DNA of 14,904 nt from JBBIKU01 sp037445245 (GCA_037445245.1 JBBIKU010000048.1:1-14904), one strand, 5' to 3'; positions 7,198 to 14,250 are shown, counted from the stretch's first letter. Translations and numbers: made by a program. Notes: a model not told the origin generated them from the letters alone.

Positions 7198-7247
7198 CTC
7201 CTGCCCTTTTCAGAAAGGTGGCACGCGTCCGAACAACGACCGATAAC

Positions 7248-7256
7248 ATTCTAACA
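7248..7256 (-). promoter_or_regulatory. Extended -10 promoter candidate for proline dehydrogenase
   Basis: The minus strand reads TGTTAGAAT, a TGn extended -10 with TAGAAT (5 of 6). Initiation would fall near 7241, giving a leader of about 44 nt. No convincing -35 is present at 17 bp. Confidence 0.35.
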
Positions 7257-7308
7257 TACCCGCGCCCGCCACACTTTTCCCGTAGAAGGTCTGTACAAAC
7301 ATCGATTT

Positions 7309-7337
7309 TTGACTTTTCAATTCATTTATGCTATTCT
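7309..7337 (+). promoter_or_regulatory. Sigma70-type promoter of the metallo-hydrolase gene
   Basis: TTGACT at 7309-7314 and TATTCT at 7332-7337 are separated by exactly 17 bp. Initiation near 7344 supports ATG 7378 as the start and argues against the TTG at 7309, which lies inside the -35. Confidence 0.5.
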
Positions 7338-7377
7338 ACGTACTGGTAACGAAAATCTCCAGGACAAACGAGTTCCA

Positions 7378-8253
7378 ATGCAACGCGAAAGAATATCTGA
7401 AAATGTTTACTGGTTTCAGAGTGATATCTATGCCCAGGTGACGGCGGGGGTTGTGGTGGGGTTGCAGTGGGCAGTGGTGATCGACACTCTGGCGATTCCC
7501 GATGAAACACTGGCGATGCGCGCCTTCATCGAAGAGGAATTGAGCGTGTCGGTGCGCTACATCATAAACACCCACAACCACGCCGACCATACGTGGGGAA
7601 ACTGCTTCTTCCCCGGCGCCACCATCATCGCCCATTCTCTATGCCGCCAGGCAATGCTGGAACAGGGCATCGCCGCCCTCGAGGCAACGCGCAGGCAAAA
7701 TCCCGCTTTCAAACACGTCAAGCTGGTGCTGCCGAACATCACTTTCAGCGAAGGCGAAATGTCGCTGCGGGTGGGGAAGAAAAACCTGATCTTATCGGCT
7801 GCGCCGGGACACAGCGCCGACGGCATCTCGGTATTCGTGGAAGAAGACCGGGTGTTGTTTGCAGGGGATGCCTTTTTGCCCCTGCCCTACCTGGTGGATG
7901 GCAACCTCGAAACCATGAGCAACACGATCAAAAAGATCGGAAAGATGGGTCTTGAAAACATCATTCAAGGGCACGGCGATATCATCCTGCGCGGCGAGAT
8001 CGAAAACGCGGTCAAAGAAAACCTGGCTTACCTTGCCGCAATTCGCAAAGGGGTGCGAGCGGCGATGCGTCGTAAGAACCCACTTGAAGCTCTGGATAGC
8101 ATCGATATTCACGCCTGCGGCAAGAGCCGGGTGTTTCTGGGCGGGTTGGCAGAAGAACTGCACCGTCGCAACCTGCGCGCCCTCTACCACCAGATGGCGG
8201 ATGGCGGTTCGGAAGCCACCTCGCTCACCCCTGAGGAACAACAGCATCTCTAA
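7378..8253 (+). CDS. Metallo-beta-lactamase-fold hydrolase of unknown substrate
   Basis: The 291-residue protein has the full zinc-binding set of the MBL superfamily. The HxHxDH motif reads HNHADH at residues 66-71, the next His is in PGHSADG at 143-149 (His145), the bridging Asp is in FAGDAF at 161-166 (Asp164), and the last His is in QGHGD at 197-201. It opens with a strand-rich region (ENVYWFQSDIYAQVTAG) and ends in a helical extension of about 70 residues. No signal peptide is seen, so it is probably cytoplasmic. The pattern fits broad glyoxalase II-like or SoxH-like hydrolases, not a secreted beta-lactamase; the substrate cannot be read from sequence. An upstream promoter and family fit favour ATG 7378 over the upstream in-frame TTG. 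The next gene on this strand begins 95 bp downstream. Confidence 0.9.
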   Translation: MQRERISENVYWFQSDIYAQVTAGVVVGLQWAVVIDTLAIPDETLAMRAFIEEELSVSVRYIINTHNHADHTWGNCFFPGATIIAHSLCRQAMLEQGIAALEATRRQNPAFKHVKLVLPNITFSEGEMSLRVGKKNLILSAAPGHSADGISVFVEEDRVLFAGDAFLPLPYLVDGNLETMSNTIKKIGKMGLENIIQGHGDIILRGEIENAVKENLAYLAAIRKGVRAAMRRKNPLEALDSIDIHACGKSRVFLGGLAEELHRRNLRALYHQMADGGSEATSLTPEEQQHL

Positions 8254-8274
8254 ACCATCCAGCATGGCGCGCTG

Positions 8275-8283
8275 TGGTAAAAT
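8275..8283 (+). promoter_or_regulatory. Extended -10 promoter candidate for the amino acid-binding lipoprotein
   Basis: TGGTAAAAT at 8275-8283 combines the TGn extension with TAAAAT (5 of 6). It would initiate near 8290 and give a leader of about 58 nt that ends in a strong ribosome-binding site. No clear -35 is seen. Confidence 0.38.
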
Positions 8284-8348
8284 GGAAGGTAGTTGCAACA
8301 AATTAAGCCTTTTTAATTCCAAACCCCAATAATTCTTAAGGAGGAAGG

Positions 8349-9104
8349 ATGAAACGCAAAATCGTATTCGTGGTTGCTCTTGTTTTGCTTGCCAGCCTGG
8401 TGTTGGCTGCCTGCCAGCCAGCCGCGCAAGCCACCAAGGTACGGGTCGTCACCGACGCCACCTGGCCCCCCTTCGAAATGGTGGATGAAACCACCAAAGA
8501 GGTGATCGGTTTCGACGTGGATCTGATGAACGCCATCGCCGAAAAAGAAGGCTTCGAGGTGGAATGGGTCAACGTACCGTTCGACTCAGCCCTGACGGGC
8601 ATTTCGCAGTGCCAGTACGACATGTCGATCTCCGCTATCACCATCACCGATGAACGCAAAGAAACGATGATGTTCTCCGATCCATACTTCGCCGCCGGGC
8701 AGATCGTCACCGTCCACATGGACAATCAAGAGATCAAGGGCAAGGAAGATCTGATGGGGAAAAAAGTGGGCGCCATGATCGGCACCACCGGCGCCATTGA
8801 AGCCGAAAAGATTGCCGGCTCTGAATACGTGGCGTACGACACCATCGACCTCGCCTTCCTGGATGTGATGAGCGGACAGCTCGACGCCGTGATCGCCGAC
8901 AACGAACTGGCATACGGCTACATCAAGCAGAATCCGGACAAGCTCAAGACAGTGGGCGAAGTATTCACTGGTGAACTTTACGGCATTGCCATCTGCAAGG
9001 ACCACACCGACCTGCTCGAAAAGGTCAACCGCGGCTTGGCAGCCCTCGAAGCGGAGGGCTTCATCGACCAGTTGGTCGACAAATGGATCGGCGCCACCGA
9101 GTAA
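8349..9104 (+). CDS. Polar amino acid ABC transporter substrate-binding lipoprotein (SBP_bac_3 family)
   Basis: This is the extracytoplasmic ligand-binding component of a polar amino acid importer. The 251-residue precursor starts with a basic n-region and hydrophobic core and has a lipobox LAAC ending at Cys22, so it should be cleaved and anchored by lipid. The mature part shows family 3 features: VRVVTDATWPPFEMVD at 31-46, IGFDVDLMNAIA at 53-64, the ligand-contacting SAITITDER at 95-103 with Arg103 predicted to bind the alpha-carboxylate, FSDPYF at 109-114, and SGQLDAVIAD at 175-184 with Asp184 predicted to bind the alpha-amino group. Ligand identity is not readable. AAGGAGG at 8338-8344 is an excellent Shine-Dalgarno. 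The matching permease and ATPase lie on the opposite strand beyond a shared terminator, which is unusual but probably one system. Confidence 0.94.
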   Translation: MKRKIVFVVALVLLASLVLAACQPAAQATKVRVVTDATWPPFEMVDETTKEVIGFDVDLMNAIAEKEGFEVEWVNVPFDSALTGISQCQYDMSISAITITDERKETMMFSDPYFAAGQIVTVHMDNQEIKGKEDLMGKKVGAMIGTTGAIEAEKIAGSEYVAYDTIDLAFLDVMSGQLDAVIADNELAYGYIKQNPDKLKTVGEVFTGELYGIAICKDHTDLLEKVNRGLAALEAEGFIDQLVDKWIGATE

Positions 9105-9130
9105 AAGCGGTGCCGCATCTTCCCTAAAAC

Positions 9131-9170
9131 AAAACAGAGCTGCCCGCATAAGTGGGCAGCTCTGTTTTTT
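9131..9170. terminator. Strong bidirectional intrinsic terminator
   Basis: A perfect 15-bp stem (9131-9145 with 9154-9168) encloses an 8-nt loop. A T6 run at 9165-9170 follows on the plus strand, and the mirrored A-rich flank (9126-9134) gives a T-rich tail on the minus strand. It lies between convergent genes and can end both the lipoprotein transcript and the DDAH/ABC operon. Confidence 0.93.
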
Positions 9171-9193
9171 ATCGCGAGATCTTTTGTGAACGG

Positions 9194-9973
9194 TCAGAAA
9201 CGCAGCGAGAGGCAGCTCAAGCCGCCGTCCATCTTCTGAAATTCAGACATGTCCAGCGCAACCACGCTGTACCCCAGCGTGGCAATGGTATCCCGCAGAC
9301 GAGGGAAACCGGACGCCAGAAAAACCGCATCGGTGACGCGAATGCAATTGGCAGCGTAGCGTTCTTGGGGGTGCACAGCCACCCGATGGTAACCCTCGAA
9401 CTCCTTACGGTGGTAAAAAGCATCGATTAAAACCAGGTTGTTTTCGCCCAGGTAAGCGATCCCGCTCTTGAGGTGCAGAATGCCGTCGAGACCGCGCAAA
9501 TCGATCGGCGCGCTGGTATATCCTTCCCGCCCCAGAAAATCCGCCAGTTGACGGGCGCCCTCCTCATTGGTGCGTTCGGATATGCCGATGAAATAATGGT
9601 CGCCAGCTTCACAGATATCACCGCCGTCGAGCGTGCCGGGGGGCGTGATAGTAAAAAAGCGATCGTAGTATCTTTCCAGCACATCCTTAATCGCCGCCAC
9701 CTCGCCTTTGCGGCTTTCAGCGCCGGGATTGGTGAGGATGGCACACTTTGGCGTGAGAACGGCGGTATCCTCGACGAAAGTCGAATCGGGGAAGCGATCA
9801 TCCGCTTCGAGCAGGATCACTTCCAAGCTGAGCGTTTGCAGCGCCTCGCAATAGCGCCGGTGCTGCAAGCGAGTCAGCGCAAGATCGGGTACGCCATGAA
9901 CAGCGCTGGTCAACCCCTGCGGGTACGTCTCGGCGGGGATGCGAGCAATGGCGCGGCGAAATTGCCCCGACAT
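9194..9973 (-). CDS. Dimethylarginine dimethylaminohydrolase-family protein (DDAH)
   Basis: DDAH enzymes of the guanidino-modifying superfamily hydrolyse N-omega-methylarginines to citrulline plus a methylamine. The 259-residue length fits DDAH and not arginine deiminase (about 400). Motifs, numbered from ATG 9973, are FPDSTFVEDTAV at 61-72, LDGGDIC at 115-121, LHLKSG at 166-171 with catalytic His167, and the C-terminal GGLSCLSLRF with catalytic Cys254. The ATG overlaps the ATPase stop as TGATG and follows AAGGTG by eight bases, so it is preferred over the TTG three bases upstream. It is the last gene of an amino acid transporter operon, suggesting that imported arginine derivatives are its substrate. 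A related arginine-hydrolysing activity cannot be excluded. Confidence 0.88.
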   Translation of the reverse strand: MSGQFRRAIARIPAETYPQGLTSAVHGVPDLALTRLQHRRYCEALQTLSLEVILLEADDRFPDSTFVEDTAVLTPKCAILTNPGAESRKGEVAAIKDVLERYYDRFFTITPPGTLDGGDICEAGDHYFIGISERTNEEGARQLADFLGREGYTSAPIDLRGLDGILHLKSGIAYLGENNLVLIDAFYHRKEFEGYHRVAVHPQERYAANCIRVTDAVFLASGFPRLRDTIATLGYSVVALDMSEFQKMDGGLSCLSLRF

Positions 9974-10704
9974 CAATGTAACACCTTGCTCAAGAACGCC
10001 TTGGTACGTTCATATTTTGGATTGGTGAACAGAATCTGCGGCGGCGCTTCCTCAACGATCAACCCCTCGTCCATCAAAATCGCCCGGTTGGCGGCGGCGC
10101 GAGCAAACCCCATTTCATGGGAAACCACCACCATCGTCATGCCGTCCCTGACAAGCTGAAGCATCACATCCAGCACTTCCTGGATCATCTCCGGGTCGAG
10201 GGCACTGGTTGGCTCGTCAAATAGCATGATCTTAGGGTTCATCGCCAGAGCGCGGGCTATTGCCACCCGCTGCTGCTGACCTCCCGATAACTGCCCCGGG
10301 TAACAATGCGCTTTTTCCGGGATACCCACCTTACGCAGCAGATCCAACCCAATCTCCTCCGCCTCTTGCCGGGTGCGTTTGCGCACCACGCGCTGCGCCA
10401 GCATCACGTTGCCCAGGGCGGTGAGGTGAGGAAAGAGATTGAACTGTTGGAACACCATGCCCACCTCGGCGCGCACGGCATTGATGTTCTCGGCGCTGTC
10501 GAGCGGTATATCATCCACCACGATCATCCCCTCGTCGAACACTTCCAGCCGATTGATACAGCGCAACAGGGTCGATTTTCCCGAACCGGAGGGACCAATG
10601 ATCACCACCACTTCGCCCCGCTCAACATCTAGGCTGACCCCGCGCAGGGCGTGAACGTTGCCAAAACACTTGTGAACATTTTCAATATGAATAATGGGTT
10701 TCAT
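9973..10704 (-). CDS. glnQ: Polar amino acid ABC transporter ATP-binding protein (GlnQ/HisP type)
   Basis: This is the cytoplasmic ATPase that powers the importer. All ABC motifs are intact in 243 residues: Walker A GPSGSGKST at 37-45, Q-loop Gln86 in VFQQFNLFPHLT, signature LSGGQQQRVAIARALAM at 139-155, Walker B IMLFDEPTSALDPE at 159-172 and H-loop His196 in VVSHEMGFA. The sequence is typical of the PAAT (polar amino acid) subfamily. Its ATG is 3 bp after the permease stop, with GGAG placed nine bases ahead inside the permease gene, and its stop overlaps the DDAH start. The three genes are therefore one tightly coupled operon. The symbol is by family; substrate unknown. Confidence 0.95.
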   Translation of the reverse strand: MKPIIHIENVHKCFGNVHALRGVSLDVERGEVVVIIGPSGSGKSTLLRCINRLEVFDEGMIVVDDIPLDSAENINAVRAEVGMVFQQFNLFPHLTALGNVMLAQRVVRKRTRQEAEEIGLDLLRKVGIPEKAHCYPGQLSGGQQQRVAIARALAMNPKIMLFDEPTSALDPEMIQEVLDVMLQLVRDGMTMVVVSHEMGFARAAANRAILMDEGLIVEEAPPQILFTNPKYERTKAFLSKVLH

Positions 10705-10707
10705 GGA

Positions 10708-11574
10708 TCAATGCTCCAAACGGGTTTTTCTCTCGATCCAGTTGACCACTCTGCCCGAGAAGAGGGTCATCACCAAGTAGATCAACGCCACCATAACCCA
10801 GGTTTCGACCGGGATAAAATTCGCCGCCATGAACTCACGCCCGCGGCGGGTGAGGTCCGCAACCGCCACCACGCTGACCAGCGACGAGTCTTTCAGCAGC
10901 GAAATGAAGTCGTTCCCCACCGGTGGCAGAACAACGCGCACCGCCTGCGGCAGGATAATATAGCGCATGGACTGAAAATAATTCATCCCCAGGCTGCGAG
11001 CGGCTTCCATCTGCCCCTTCGAGATCGATTGAATGCCGGCGCGGTAAACTTCGCTGATGTAGGCAGCGTAACAGAAAGTCAAACCCAGCACCGCCATTAA
11101 GACCGGGTTGGCAAGATAGTTCCGAAAGGCAGCGATATTGAGCGCCGCGCCGATGCTCTGGATGACGGTGGGAAGAGCAAAATACCAGAATAATAATTGC
11201 ACCAACAACGGGATGCCACGCGCCACTTCAACGTAAATGGTCATCACGCCATAAAGGATCTTGATCCGCGACAGGCGCCCCAGCGCCACGATCAACCCGA
11301 TGATCAGGATCAGCAGAAACGCCGTCACCGTCACCGAGATGGTCACCCAAATACCGTCGCGGGCGTAAACCAGAATCCGCAGGAAGGGATTGGGACGGGT
11401 CACCACCAGCAAGACAATTAGTGTCGCCACAGCCGCCACCAGCCCCCACCAGGGATCGAAATATCTCTCCCGCCATGCGTTCGGAAGTACAAAGGCTGGC
11501 TCTTTAACAGATGTTTTAATTGGATCTTGCATATTCATGGGTTTAGACCACCAGAGGTCAAATTTTATTGGCAT
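10708..11574 (-). CDS. Polar amino acid ABC transporter permease (HisM/GlnP family)
   Basis: This is the inner-membrane channel subunit of the importer. After a polar N-terminal region of about 42 residues and a first span (WWGLVAAVATLIVLLVV), the core HisM fold follows. It includes GIWVTISVTVTAFLLILIIG, ARGIPLLVQLLFWYFALP and the cytoplasmic EAA loop, which reads EAARSLGMNYFQSMRYIILP at 190-209 and docks on the ATPase. The NDFISLLKDSSLVSV segment is also characteristic. ATG at 11574 lacks a ribosome-binding site; Met13 (ATG 11538) has GGTGG about nine bases upstream and may be the real start. It begins the operon permease-ATPase-DDAH and is preceded by an extended -10 promoter and a structured leader. 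Confidence 0.93.
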   Translation of the reverse strand: MPIKFDLWWSKPMNMQDPIKTSVKEPAFVLPNAWRERYFDPWWGLVAAVATLIVLLVVTRPNPFLRILVYARDGIWVTISVTVTAFLLILIIGLIVALGRLSRIKILYGVMTIYVEVARGIPLLVQLLFWYFALPTVIQSIGAALNIAAFRNYLANPVLMAVLGLTFCYAAYISEVYRAGIQSISKGQMEAARSLGMNYFQSMRYIILPQAVRVVLPPVGNDFISLLKDSSLVSVVAVADLTRRGREFMAANFIPVETWVMVALIYLVMTLFSGRVVNWIERKTRLEH

Positions 11575-11703
11575 CGCGCAATCTCGAAAAGGCGTTGCCC
11601 TTCAGAAAAGCAATGTTGTTCCTCGTCCCCTGCAGGATGGCATTAGGGCAACAAAGAATCCCGAAGAATGGGTAGGTACCTCCCCGCCATTGGCGAAACC
11701 AAT
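11575..11703 (-). promoter_or_regulatory. Structured 5' leader of the ABC permease operon, possible cis-regulatory RNA
   Basis: The predicted transcript leader contains an 8-bp perfect inverted repeat, GTTGCCCT with AGGGCAAC (11652-11645 pairs with 11601-11594 on the minus strand), enclosing 43 nt. Inside it AATG/CATT and TCCT/AGGA can pair further. It matches no riboswitch I recognise, and there is no U-rich terminator arm. Confidence 0.35.
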
Positions 11704-11707
11704 GGCG
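11685..11707. repeat. Perfect 9-bp inverted repeat at the ABC operon start site (possible operator)
   Basis: CGCCATTGG at 11685-11693 and CCAATGGCG at 11699-11707 flank a 5-base spacer. The dyad covers the predicted start point just downstream of the -10 box, a typical place for a repressor site, though it could also form a hairpin at the 5' end of the RNA. No T-run follows, so it is not a terminator. Confidence 0.5.
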
Positions 11708-11709
11708 AA

Positions 11710-11740
11710 ATTATAGCATAAGAAGATTGAGGTGGATCAA
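11710..11740 (-). promoter_or_regulatory. Promoter of the amino acid ABC permease operon
   Basis: On the minus strand TGCTATAAT is a perfect extended -10 (TATAAT at 11715-11710). TTGATC at 11740-11735 lies 19 bp upstream as a weak -35. Initiation would be near 11703. Confidence 0.55.
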
Positions 11741-11774
11741 TTACTGCACCTGACCCCCTGGATAAACGAGTGGG

Positions 11775-12479
11775 TCAAGATTCGAGGCTTTTCTCAGCAG
11801 TTGTAGGCAGGCTTTGCGATTGGGCTTTCTTCTGCAAATATGCCCGCAATCCCACCGGGCGCTCATTGCCGGCACGCAGGCGCTGGAGATTCGGGCGCAG
11901 CGCCCACACCACCACCACACCCGAGAGTACACCGTAGAGCACATACTCCCAGGGAGAAAGCCCGACCGCGGCACGGTAGGCGAAGATCAGCGTCGAGACG
12001 ACCGTGACGCTAATGGTCGTCAGCGAAGCATATCCCACCAACAGATAAACTAGCACGCCCACCGGCAGCACGATCAGCCACGCTTGCGACCACAGCGCAA
12101 TCGCCCCACCCAGCGCCGGCGCCCCGCCCGCCCCGCCGCCCAGACGCACCTGCCCGTTGGGGTCTTTAATACGCAGGAAGATCGAATGATTATGTCCAAC
12201 AATCGCCATCACCGCCGCCAGTACCTGTAACCAGGCGTATCCGGGCATCAACCAGCTCACCACCCAGGCGGTCGCCGCGCCTTTGAGCACATCCAGAGCG
12301 GCCGTGATCAGACCCGCCAGAAAACCGGCTGCCCGCATAGCATTCGTCCCTCCCGTTCGCCCACTTTCAATTTTACGCACGTCTTTACCGTTGGCAATAC
12401 ACACCACCAATAAACCGAACGGGATCGCCCCCAGCAGGTATGAACCGAGAACGACTGCCAGAACTTGTAATACGATCAT
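11775..12479 (-). CDS. plsY: PlsY-like glycerol-3-phosphate acyltransferase with altered motifs
   Basis: PlsY is a membrane acyltransferase that moves the acyl group from acyl-phosphate to glycerol 3-phosphate, the first step in phospholipid synthesis. This 234-residue multi-span protein follows the PlsY order. SYLLGAIPFGLLV is at 13-25, SGRTGGTNAMRAAG at 39-52 (family form SGNIGATN), LDVLKG at 62-67, and GHNHSIFLRIKD at 95-106, followed by GGGAGGAPALGG at 114-125 in place of the usual KGGKGVAT segment. The third motif thus has an inserted loop and lacks the usual lysine, so it may be a paralogue with changed activity. A basic, Ser/Gln-rich C-terminal tail of about 35 residues is extra. GGAGGT lies eight bases before the ATG. 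It follows the JAMM protease gene by 32 bp and is probably cotranscribed with it. Confidence 0.8.
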   Translation of the reverse strand: MIVLQVLAVVLGSYLLGAIPFGLLVVCIANGKDVRKIESGRTGGTNAMRAAGFLAGLITAALDVLKGAATAWVVSWLMPGYAWLQVLAAVMAIVGHNHSIFLRIKDPNGQVRLGGGAGGAPALGGAIALWSQAWLIVLPVGVLVYLLVGYASLTTISVTVVSTLIFAYRAAVGLSPWEYVLYGVLSGVVVVWALRPNLQRLRAGNERPVGLRAYLQKKAQSQSLPTTAEKSLES

Positions 12480-12511
12480 TCGCCTTGACCTCCAATGTTA
12501 AACATAACCCT

Positions 12512-12943
12512 TTAACAACTGATGGGTTGCGAACCATCCTCAACTGCTACCGCCACCTCGGCATAACTCCCATCTTGAATGCGATAAGCCCGAGCCTGCC
12601 AGTCCACCCCCACCGGAAACCAGATCACCGTGAGCACGTCGGGATAAGCAAATTCTGCCACATCCGTTTCGGAGGGATGCGCTGGACCGGCAGGATGCGA
12701 ATGGTAGATGGCGACCAGTTCCAGATCTTGCTCATCCAGCCAGCGAAACACCTGCAATTGCTCGACCGGATCAAGGCGATAGCGCGTCCGGCTGTGCAAC
12801 TGATTTTCAATCTCATGAACGGATAAGACCCGCCCTCCTTTGCCCCCCAGCAAGCCGCAGGCTTCTTCCGGCGCACAGTGCGCAACGTGGCGGCGCATTT
12901 GCAACCAGAACTGATTGGATAACAGTAATGGGTTAGGTTGCAA
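12512..12943 (-). CDS. JAMM/MPN-domain metalloprotease (Mov34/PAD-1, peptidase M67-like)
   Basis: Bacterial JAMM proteins are zinc isopeptidases or peptidases that cut after ubiquitin-like or sulfur-carrier proteins. The complete motif is present: Glu in APEEACGLLGG (about residue 27), then HSHPAGPAHPSETD at 81-94 giving HxH-x7-S-x2-D with His81, His83, Ser91 and Asp94. The chosen start is TTG at 12943, six bases after GGGAG and just past the membrane protein stop. It gives 143 residues and a normal N-terminus; ATG 12898 would remove the first helix. An open frame runs much further upstream, but there it is only an antisense-free shadow of the membrane gene in another frame. No ubiquitin-like or ThiS/MoaD-like partner is in the window, so the substrate is unknown. 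Confidence 0.85.
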   Translation of the reverse strand: MQPNPLLLSNQFWLQMRRHVAHCAPEEACGLLGGKGGRVLSVHEIENQLHSRTRYRLDPVEQLQVFRWLDEQDLELVAIYHSHPAGPAHPSETDVAEFAYPDVLTVIWFPVGVDWQARAYRIQDGSYAEVAVAVEDGSQPISC

Positions 12944-12945
12944 AC

Positions 12946-13761
12946 TCAACTCCCAAACAACAGCGCCAGCCCCCATAAAACCGCCAGCATGATCGCTGGC
13001 TCGATCCACAGGGTGTGCCGCGGAGCGCCCTCTTCCAGTGAGCCGGCCGCGCTGGTGAGAGCATAAGCTGGACCGAGCAGCACCAAACCAAACGCCAGCG
13101 GCGAGAGCGGCAGGTAGTGCAAGCCCATCGCCAGTTGCCCGGTCACGGCGGCGATGCCCACTGCCCAGGCAACGCTCCACCGCCCCGAAAGACGCAGATA
13201 CAACGCCCGCAGGCTCACCAGCCCCATCGACAGTGTCAACGCTGGGAGCAGCAAATAAAGCCGTAATTCGGCTGCCCGCACCGTGATCGCCAGAACCAGG
13301 TAAAGCGCATAAGAGACGGCGGCCAATCCCACCGTCGCCAGCGCATTGCGGGCATCCGAAAGATCCAGCACGATGTATTCCGCCACCAGCACCAGCACCA
13401 ACAACATCCCGCCTAAACCGAAAACGACCCACCACCCCACGCCGATCGCCAGGCTGTTGAGCGGCACACCGATCGCCCACGCCGTGAGCGCCGGGATCAG
13501 CCAGTGTTGAATGGTGTTCTGCTGCTGAAAACGAGGATGCGAACGAAGCAACCAATCGCTGCCCACCGCCGCCATAATCGCCACCAACAACGAGATCATG
13601 GTTGCCAGTGTGATACGGAATTCCAGAAATATGTCGAAGAGTTGCAGCGCCACCTCCTGGGCTTCCGCGTCGATGAAAGGAATGACTGCATACGCCAGCA
13701 GGATGGTCGACGCCAAGACGCTCAGGCGGTTGGCGTCCGGCAAGTGCCGATGATCTTCCAT
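12946..13761 (-). CDS. Multi-pass membrane protein of unknown function
   Basis: The 271-residue protein has a short polar N-terminus (MEDHRHLPDANRLS) and roughly eight or nine hydrophobic spans, including LASTILLAYAVIPFI, ATMISLLVAIMAAVG, WLIPALTAWAIGVPLNSL, GGMLLVLVLVAEYIVL, LYLLLPALTLSMGLVSL and AIMLAVLWGLALLFG at the end. No catalytic motif or transporter signature is recognised; it resembles uncharacterised membrane proteins seen in Chloroflexota genomes. Its TGA is two bases before the JAMM start codon, so the two are translationally coupled. There is no Shine-Dalgarno before the ATG, but a TAGAAT sits 8-13 bases upstream, which suggests a leaderless message. Confidence 0.8.
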   Translation of the reverse strand: MEDHRHLPDANRLSVLASTILLAYAVIPFIDAEAQEVALQLFDIFLEFRITLATMISLLVAIMAAVGSDWLLRSHPRFQQQNTIQHWLIPALTAWAIGVPLNSLAIGVGWWVVFGLGGMLLVLVLVAEYIVLDLSDARNALATVGLAAVSYALYLVLAITVRAAELRLYLLLPALTLSMGLVSLRALYLRLSGRWSVAWAVGIAAVTGQLAMGLHYLPLSPLAFGLVLLGPAYALTSAAGSLEEGAPRHTLWIEPAIMLAVLWGLALLFGS

Positions 13762-13768
13762 GCCGATG

Positions 13769-13774
13769 ATTCTA
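13769..13774 (-). promoter_or_regulatory. -10 box placed for leaderless start of the membrane protein
   Basis: TAGAAT on the minus strand (5 of 6 to TATAAT) lies 7 bp from the ATG at 13761, so transcription would start at or next to the initiation codon. No convincing -35 is present. Confidence 0.33.
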
Positions 13775-13830
13775 CTACAAGTGTGGCAGCCGCCTTCCCG
13801 CAGCTTTCGACTGCGATTTCCTCCCCGCCA

Positions 13831-14250
13831 TCATTCTTCCCAATCCTGGGGACGATAACGGCGAGTACGTTTGAGCTGCCCGCGGCGCTTCTTGTTCACC
13901 AGCCGAGCAGCTTTGGCGGTAGCGGTCGGGCGGGTTTTCCGGCGCAGGCGGGGAAGCTCAGCCGCTTTGCGAACCAGCGCCTGCAGGCGGGCAAGGGCGT
14001 CCTGGCGGTTTCGCTCCTGGGTGCGGTAGCGCCTGGCATCGATGATCAGAATGCCCTCGGCGGTCAGGCGTGAACCCGCCAGTTTTTCCAGTCGCTGCTT
14101 CACCGCTTCCGACAACGAAGGTGAATTGCGCACGTTAAAACGGAGCTGCACCGCAGTGGAAACTTTGTTGACGTTCTGCCCACCCGCTCCCGAGGCGCGC
14201 ACAAATTCATACTCGATTTCGTTTTCATCGAAAAGCTCTGATCCTACCAC
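13831..14250 (-). CDS. arfB: Alternative ribosome-rescue factor / peptidyl-tRNA hydrolase ArfB (YaeJ)
   Basis: ArfB enters stalled ribosomes without a stop codon and hydrolyses the peptidyl-tRNA. The 139-residue protein has the release-factor GGQ domain (ASGAGGQNVNKVSTAVQLRF at 19-38, GGQ at 23-25). It lacks the codon-recognition domains of RF1 and RF2 and ends in a Lys/Arg-rich tail (LVNKKRRGQLKRTRRYRP) that in ArfB occupies the empty mRNA channel. The start is GTG at 14250, with GAGGAGG nine bases upstream. A TACAAT at 14276-14271 could be its -10. It lies 45 bp after the queuosine salvage gene and 69 bp before the membrane protein gene. Confidence 0.95.
   Translation of the reverse strand: MVGSELFDENEIEYEFVRASGAGGQNVNKVSTAVQLRFNVRNSPSLSEAVKQRLEKLAGSRLTAEGILIIDARRYRTQERNRQDALARLQALVRKAAELPRLRRKTRPTATAKAARLVNKKRRGQLKRTRRYRPQDWEE

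Noticed and set aside
7309..7377. N-terminal extension of the metallo-hydrolase from TTG 7309
   Set aside because: It would overlap a well-spaced promoter (TTGACT/TATTCT), and the family N-terminus fits ATG 7378.
11575..11703. Guanidine riboswitch upstream of the DDAH-containing operon
   Set aside because: A short GGACGAGG match recalls ykkC-III, but the rest of its consensus and pseudoknot partner are missing.
11751..11777. TGACCC/GGGTCA inverted repeat after plsY as a terminator
   Set aside because: Only a 6-bp stem with a 15-base loop and no T-run.
12512..13555. A 347-residue open frame covering the JAMM gene and extending far upstream
   Set aside because: The upstream two-thirds is low-complexity Gly/Ala/Arg sequence overlapping a clear membrane protein in another frame; only the part from about 12943 down is a real protein.
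13781..13830. Hairpin between arfB and the membrane gene as a terminator
   Set aside because: The best stem (GCAG/CTGC region) is about 5 bp and lacks a T-run on either strand.
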